The notes under the pieces were generated by a model that saw only the letters and a program-made list of their open reading frames with translations, ran no database searches and was not told the origin of the DNA. A stretch of 64,000 nucleotides of DNA, taken from positions 40,289 through 104,288 of the forward strand of contig JAISZG010000041.1 of the NCBI GenBank assembly GCA_031269355.1, written 5' to 3'. The DNA is from Oscillospiraceae bacterium (GTDB lineage: Bacteria; Bacillota; Clostridia; Christensenellales; Aristaeellaceae). Numbering within the stretch: the first letter of the stretch is position 1; each line of letters begins with the position of its first letter. Below, piece after piece: positions 62,694-64,000 of the stretch. Position numbers and translations under genes: made by a program.

Positions 62694-64000
62694 TCATTCA
62701 CAAGGTATATTATTGCATAGTTCCGACCACATTATCAGCGCGACGCCAGAGGCTGTGCCTTCTATTGGTCCGTCTATATGAAAACCGCTTTGGGCGACGG
62801 TTAGGGTACGTCCGGTGTCCAACTCTTTTCCATCGCCGCAAAGTTCTCCCACCGCAACGCTATATATGCCAGGCGGCAAGCTAAGCTTTACTATACCCTC
62901 GTCGTCAGTCGCGTACATCAAGGATTCGCCGGTATCCTTATTGGTCAAAATATACCGCGCGACAACGGCGTCCCCGGAGCAAAGCGACCTTGTCTCAATA
63001 AATATATCCCCCGCAGCTTGCAGGCAACCGCTAGAATCATCTTCCGGACACAGTTCGGAAGCGGCGGTTAAATAATTTATCGAAGTCGATAGCTTTTCTT
63101 TCAGCGAAGACTCGAATTTAGTGATAGCGTTGAGCACCGAGTTCGCCATATTCGTATGAGCCATGATGGTGTCGATATCACAACTCTCCGCGCTTTTATG
63201 CAATATTTCCGAAGCGGCGGTTATCAAATTTCTCAGCGCTTTGTCTGTATTCGCCGTGCTTTTTATTACATCCTGCACAGCCATGCTGCCTCGCTGGTTT
63301 ATGGCGTTGGCAGGCGCATTGCCGGAACCGGGAACCGCGCCCGCTTGATTCGATGGAGAAGGCTCCGCAGCCGCACTCATCCTGATTAACGGCGCTTTCG
63401 GCATAAATTTCAATTGATTTTCACTCGGCTGCCATATCGTTTTATCGTCATGCTCAAGCCCGCTCCACTGCAGCCACGCCGCCCTGGAGCCGCCTTGCAT
63501 CGATCTGTACCCTACGTCGGGATCGAACTTTTTCACCACCTCCCCCGGCTGCATATAATTAAGCCCTCTATTGAAAGGGTCTTCCTCGTTATTGCCGATA
63601 AGCAGCATATTTATATTAACATCATTATTCGCCATATTAACAAAAGATGTCGGGAAATACCGGAGCGCGGGAATTCTCGTATACAACCCGCTCTGCTGCA
63701 CTGACGGCTCAATAAAACCGATAAGCCTGCGCACGCCAACATAGCCCGCAACCAAACGAACGTCTACATTATTATTCCTAATATCGAAAAACTGATCGCT
63801 CGTCAAAACTCCATTTCCACTTTTATTATACGCATATGAATAAGACGCTGGATAATCGCAGTAAAAATTTGCGGTAACGCCAATAGAGCCAATCAATCCG
63901 CCCGCGCCATATCCCTCGCAGGCGCCGCGCGCGGCGGCTGGCTCTCCGCGCGGGTCAGATCTTCCGATGTAATTGCTTCGAACGACGTTGTTCACTATGT
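62694..64000 (-). CDS. unrecognised surface-type protein with transthyretin-like C-terminal domain (5' end beyond window)
   Basis: At least 433 residues; the frame is open to the right edge, so the GTG at 63995 need not be the start. The first 200 visible residues include GYGAGGLIGSIGVTANFYCD, SYAYNKSG and LRYFPTSFVNMANNDVNINM, with no known family. A Ser/Pro/Ala linker (about 210-235) precedes a helical segment (240-320). The C-terminus looks like a Cna-B/carboxypeptidase-regulatory beta domain: RYILTNKDTGESLMYATDDE, KLSLPPGIYSVAVGEL. Several cysteines lie in the last 130 residues. Adjacent to GT8, which may glycosylate it; this is speculation. Confidence 0.6.
   Translation of the reverse strand, partial: IVNNVVRSNYIGRSDPRGEPAAARGACEGYGAGGLIGSIGVTANFYCDYPASYSYAYNKSGNGVLTSDQFFDIRNNNVDVRLVAGYVGVRRLIGFIEPSVQQSGLYTRIPALRYFPTSFVNMANNDVNINMLLIGNNEEDPFNRGLNYMQPGEVVKKFDPDVGYRSMQGGSRAAWLQWSGLEHDDKTIWQPSENQLKFMPKAPLIRMSAAAEPSPSNQAGAVPGSGNAPANAINQRGSMAVQDVIKSTANTDKALRNLITAASEILHKSAESCDIDTIMAHTNMANSVLNAITKFESSLKEKLSTSINYLTAASELCPEDDSSGCLQAAGDIFIETRSLCSGDAVVARYILTNKDTGESLMYATDDEGIVKLSLPPGIYSVAVGELCGDGKELDTGRTLTVAQSGFHIDGPIEGTASGVALIMWSELCNNIPCE

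Overview
This 64 kb window is an ordinary chromosomal stretch of a moderately high-GC, anaerobe-like member of the Bacillota, most plausibly class Clostridia. That placement is an inference. It rests on strong Shine-Dalgarno sites, TTGACA/TATAAT promoters, the rpsO-pnp-M16 peptidase order, Na+-coupled energetics (membrane pyrophosphatase, biotin-dependent Na+ decarboxylase subunits), an ApbE/NusG-II/Gx cluster, and large secreted SH3b and peptidoglycan-binding proteins with TATPKPT-type linkers. Christensenellales-like lineages would fit, but no rRNA is present to test this. I see no tRNA, rRNA, CRISPR array, phage or intact IS element.

Layout. 0-2.7 kb: an Lpl/Ytc-type sugar ABC importer (binding protein truncated by the window edge). 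2.9-10.5 kb: MATE exporter, MetE-like methyltransferase, LysR regulator, secreted SH3b protein, GT-C-like membrane protein. 10.6-14.7 kb: a K+-dependent, predicted Na+-pumping pyrophosphatase with a long structured leader, convergent with oadB and a small gamma subunit. 14.9-19.4 kb: argCJBD operon with an operator-like repeat over its promoter. 19.5-24.5 kb: serine hydrolase, GH51 arabinofuranosidase, and a DeoR/epimerase/RpiB sugar-phosphate operon. 24.5-27.2 kb: MetNI-type importer without MetQ, and alanine racemase. 27.4-29.6 kb: a tyrosine-rich leader peptide and attenuator, then DAHP synthase and prephenate dehydrogenase. 29.8-33.8 kb: M16 peptidase, pnp, rpsO. 34-38.9 kb: aminotransferase and 2-hydroxyacid dehydrogenase divergent from a PucR regulator, then threonine aldolase. 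39-47.4 kb: CNNM/CorC-like protein, E2-like protein lacking the catalytic motif, MBL hydrolase, two secreted cell-wall proteins. 47.6-56.2 kb: asnS and an RlmM-like methyltransferase, then a zinc-ribbon/TPR membrane protein, ApbE, NusG-II protein, Gx transporter and a membrane protein. 56.2-64 kb: GpsA-like dehydrogenase, a 169 bp inverted-repeat element, a transcarboxylase/decarboxylase operon, GT8 glycosyltransferase, and an unusual secreted-type protein cut by the window end.

The most interesting item is the aromatic attenuator. A 43-residue leader ORF with its own promoter and ribosome site carries Phe-Tyr-Tyr-Tyr-Ala-Tyr codons. It is followed by mutually exclusive antiterminator and terminator pairings placed as classical ribosome-mediated attenuation requires, just before the tyrosine-pathway genes aroF and tyrA. 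The second is the roughly 300 nt leader of the pyrophosphatase gene, with an aptamer-like fold and an intrinsic terminator. It is a candidate ion-sensing riboswitch, possibly for Na+, which would fit the Na+-type residues in the enzyme and the neighbouring Na+ decarboxylase genes.
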